Source: an uncultured Eubacteriales bacterium | GTDB taxonomy: Bacteria; Bacillota; Clostridia; Peptostreptococcales; Anaerovoracaceae | Direction of reading: 5' to 3' | Assembly (NCBI GenBank): GCA_902772685.1 | Contig: CACYBO010000080.1 | Coordinates: 1 to 41,933 of the forward strand | DNA length: 41,933 nt | Part shown: in pieces, positions 40,992-41,933 of the stretch | Position numbering within the stretch: the stretch's first letter is position 1 | Layout of the letters: every line of letters begins with the position of its first letter | Translations under genes and position numbers: made by a program | The notes under the pieces: generated by a model | What the model was told of the DNA's origin: nothing | The model's input: only the letters and a program-made list of their open reading frames with translations | Database searches by the model: none

Positions 40992-41933
40992 TTACCCTTT
41001 GTAGAAGTCTCTGATTTTATCTGTGATCTGCTCCACTTCCTCCAATGTCAGTCCGTAGTACATCGGAAGTCTGAGCAGTCTGCTGCTGATATCCGTCGTA
41101 TACCTGTCTTCCCCATGGAATCTTCCATACTTCAGCCCCGCCTTCGCGGAATGGAGCGGAACATAGTGGAACACGGCCTGCACCTCGTTGTCCCTGAGAT
41201 GCTGTATCAGTTTCCCGCGCTCTTCAATGCTCCCGGTCATGATATAAAACATGTGGGCGTTGTGTGCGCATTCTTCCGGTATTATCGGAAGTTCCAGGAT
41301 ACCCTTTTTCTGCAAAGGCTCCAGCATCTCATAATACGCCCGCCAGGAAGCGAGTCTCGCGTCGTTGATCCTGTCCGCCTCTTCAAGCTGCGCCCAAAGA
41401 TAAGCGGCGTTCATATCACTCGGAAGAAAAGAAGAACCCACACTCACCCATGAGTACTTGTCCACCTGTCCTCTCAGGAACCTGCTCCTGTCAGTGCCCT
41501 TTTCTCTCACGATTTCCGCTTCTTCTGCTTTGACCGGATCTTTGATCAGGATGGCACCGCCTTCGCCCATGCTGTAATTCTTCGTCTCATGAAAGCTGAA
41601 ACAGCCGAAGTCGCCCATGCTTCCGAGGGCCCTGCCTTTGTACGATGCCATGACGCCCTGCGCGGCGTCTTCCACGACAGTGAGCCCATGCCGCTCGGCG
41701 ATCTCCATGATGGTATCCATCTCACATCCAACCCCGGCGTAGTGAACAGGCGCGATCACTCTCGTTCTGTCCGTGATGGCGTCTTCAATGAGTTTTTCAT
41801 CTATGTTCTTCGTATCCGGTCTGATATCGACGAAGACGAGTTTCGCACCCCGGAGCACGAAGGCATTGGCTGTCGACACGAACGTGAATGACGGCAGGAT
41901 GACCTCGTCACCCTCCTGAATGCCGGACAGCAG
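40992..41933 (-). CDS. wecE: dTDP-4-keto-6-deoxy-D-glucose transaminase, WecE/RffA type (partial, N-terminus off right edge)
   Basis: The frame is open to the window end (313 codons visible); by comparison with the 376-residue E. coli WecE about 65 N-terminal residues are missing. The visible part follows WecE closely: PSFTFVSTANAFVLRGAK, PVHYAGVGCEMDTI, VVEDAAQGVM, FHETKNYSMGEGG with the PLP-binding Lys, REKGTDRSRFLRGQVDKYSW and VFHYVPLHSA. The GTG near 41879 is an internal Val codon, not the start. The enzyme moves an amino group from glutamate to C4 of dTDP-4-keto-6-deoxyglucose, giving dTDP-Fuc4N. Its resemblance to WecE is stronger than to generic DegT/DnrJ proteins. No WecD acetyltransferase is visible, but one may lie beyond the edge. 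Confidence 0.92.
   Translation of the reverse strand: MLSGIQEGDEVILPSFTFVSTANAFVLRGAKLVFVDIRPDTKNIDEKLIEDAITDRTRVIAPVHYAGVGCEMDTIMEIAERHGLTVVEDAAQGVMASYKGRALGSMGDFGCFSFHETKNYSMGEGGAILIKDPVKAEEAEIVREKGTDRSRFLRGQVDKYSWVSVGSSFLPSDMNAAYLWAQLEEADRINDARLASWRAYYEMLEPLQKKGILELPIIPEECAHNAHMFYIMTGSIEERGKLIQHLRDNEVQAVFHYVPLHSAKAGLKYGRFHGEDRYTTDISSRLLRLPMYYGLTLEEVEQITDKIRDFYKG

Noticed and set aside
41877..41879. GTG considered as the start of the aminotransferase
   Set aside because: The frame stays open to the window end and the upstream residues match WecE, so the true start lies outside.

Overview
The window reads as a surface-glycan and wall-polymer locus of a Gram-positive anaerobe of the Clostridia type (Bacillota). 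The grounds are wall teichoic acid genes (tagD-, tagG-, tagH-, tagB/tagF-like), a YfhO family protein, LicD proteins, Gram-positive lipoprotein and signal peptides, secreted proteins built from Fn3-like, Ig-like and choline-binding-type repeats, and AGGAGG-type ribosome sites with several GTG/TTG starts. I cannot name the genus; the secreted-domain style resembles Eubacteriales such as Mogibacterium or Lachnospiraceae relatives (inference).

Layout. Positions 1-3519 (minus) hold two secreted proteins under their own promoter: an SGNH hydrolase with Fn3 and InlB-type repeats, and a metallo-beta-lactamase-fold protein with choline-binding-type repeats that runs off the left edge. Positions 3516-20952 (minus) are a tightly packed operon starting at an extended -10 promoter inside the end of the upstream gene. 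In order of transcription it encodes the TagGH polymer exporter, two CDP-glycerol glycerophosphotransferases, an acyl carrier protein, a secreted polysaccharide deacetylase, an MBOAT acyltransferase, a cytidylyltransferase fused to a Gfo/Idh/MocA-like domain, an intact and a degenerate LicD protein, a ThDP enzyme of the acetolactate synthase family, an SDR, a GT2-glycerophosphotransferase fusion and a membrane O-acyltransferase. Positions 20948-29004 (minus) encode, from a good promoter, a secreted cysteine hydrolase, a polytopic membrane protein, RfbB, TagD and a giant two-domain glycerophosphotransferase. A second secreted hydrolase of the same family lies at 29057-30355.

Positions 30485-35312 are the only plus-strand block: a CapK/PaaK-like adenylate-forming enzyme, a GtrB/CsbB-like polyprenyl-phosphate glycosyltransferase and two tandem ATP-grasp ligases. 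Facing it on the minus strand are a lipoprotein and YfhO (35335-38509), then an L,D-transpeptidase-like secreted protein with its own promoter and terminator (38516-40092), then rfbA and a wecE-type aminotransferase that runs off the right edge.

How it fits together. TagD makes CDP-glycerol, the glycerophosphotransferases build a glycerol-phosphate polymer, TagGH exports it, and LicD, MBOAT, acyltransferase and deacetylase would decorate it. RfbA, RfbB and WecE together predict dTDP-Fuc4N (4-amino-4,6-dideoxygalactose). The GT2 and YfhO resemble the cytoplasmic and extracytoplasmic halves of a three-component teichoic acid glycosylation system. The CapK and ATP-grasp block between them is the best candidate for an undescribed sugar-modification pathway. 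No initiating enzymes (TagO, TagA), ribitol genes (TarIJ), flippase (GtcA) or RmlC/RmlD are visible.

No stretch above 300 bases lacks a gene; the largest gaps (28913-29056 and 30356-30568) hold promoters and a hairpin. No tRNA, rRNA, insertion sequence or CRISPR array was seen. All functions come from reading motifs, not from database searches.
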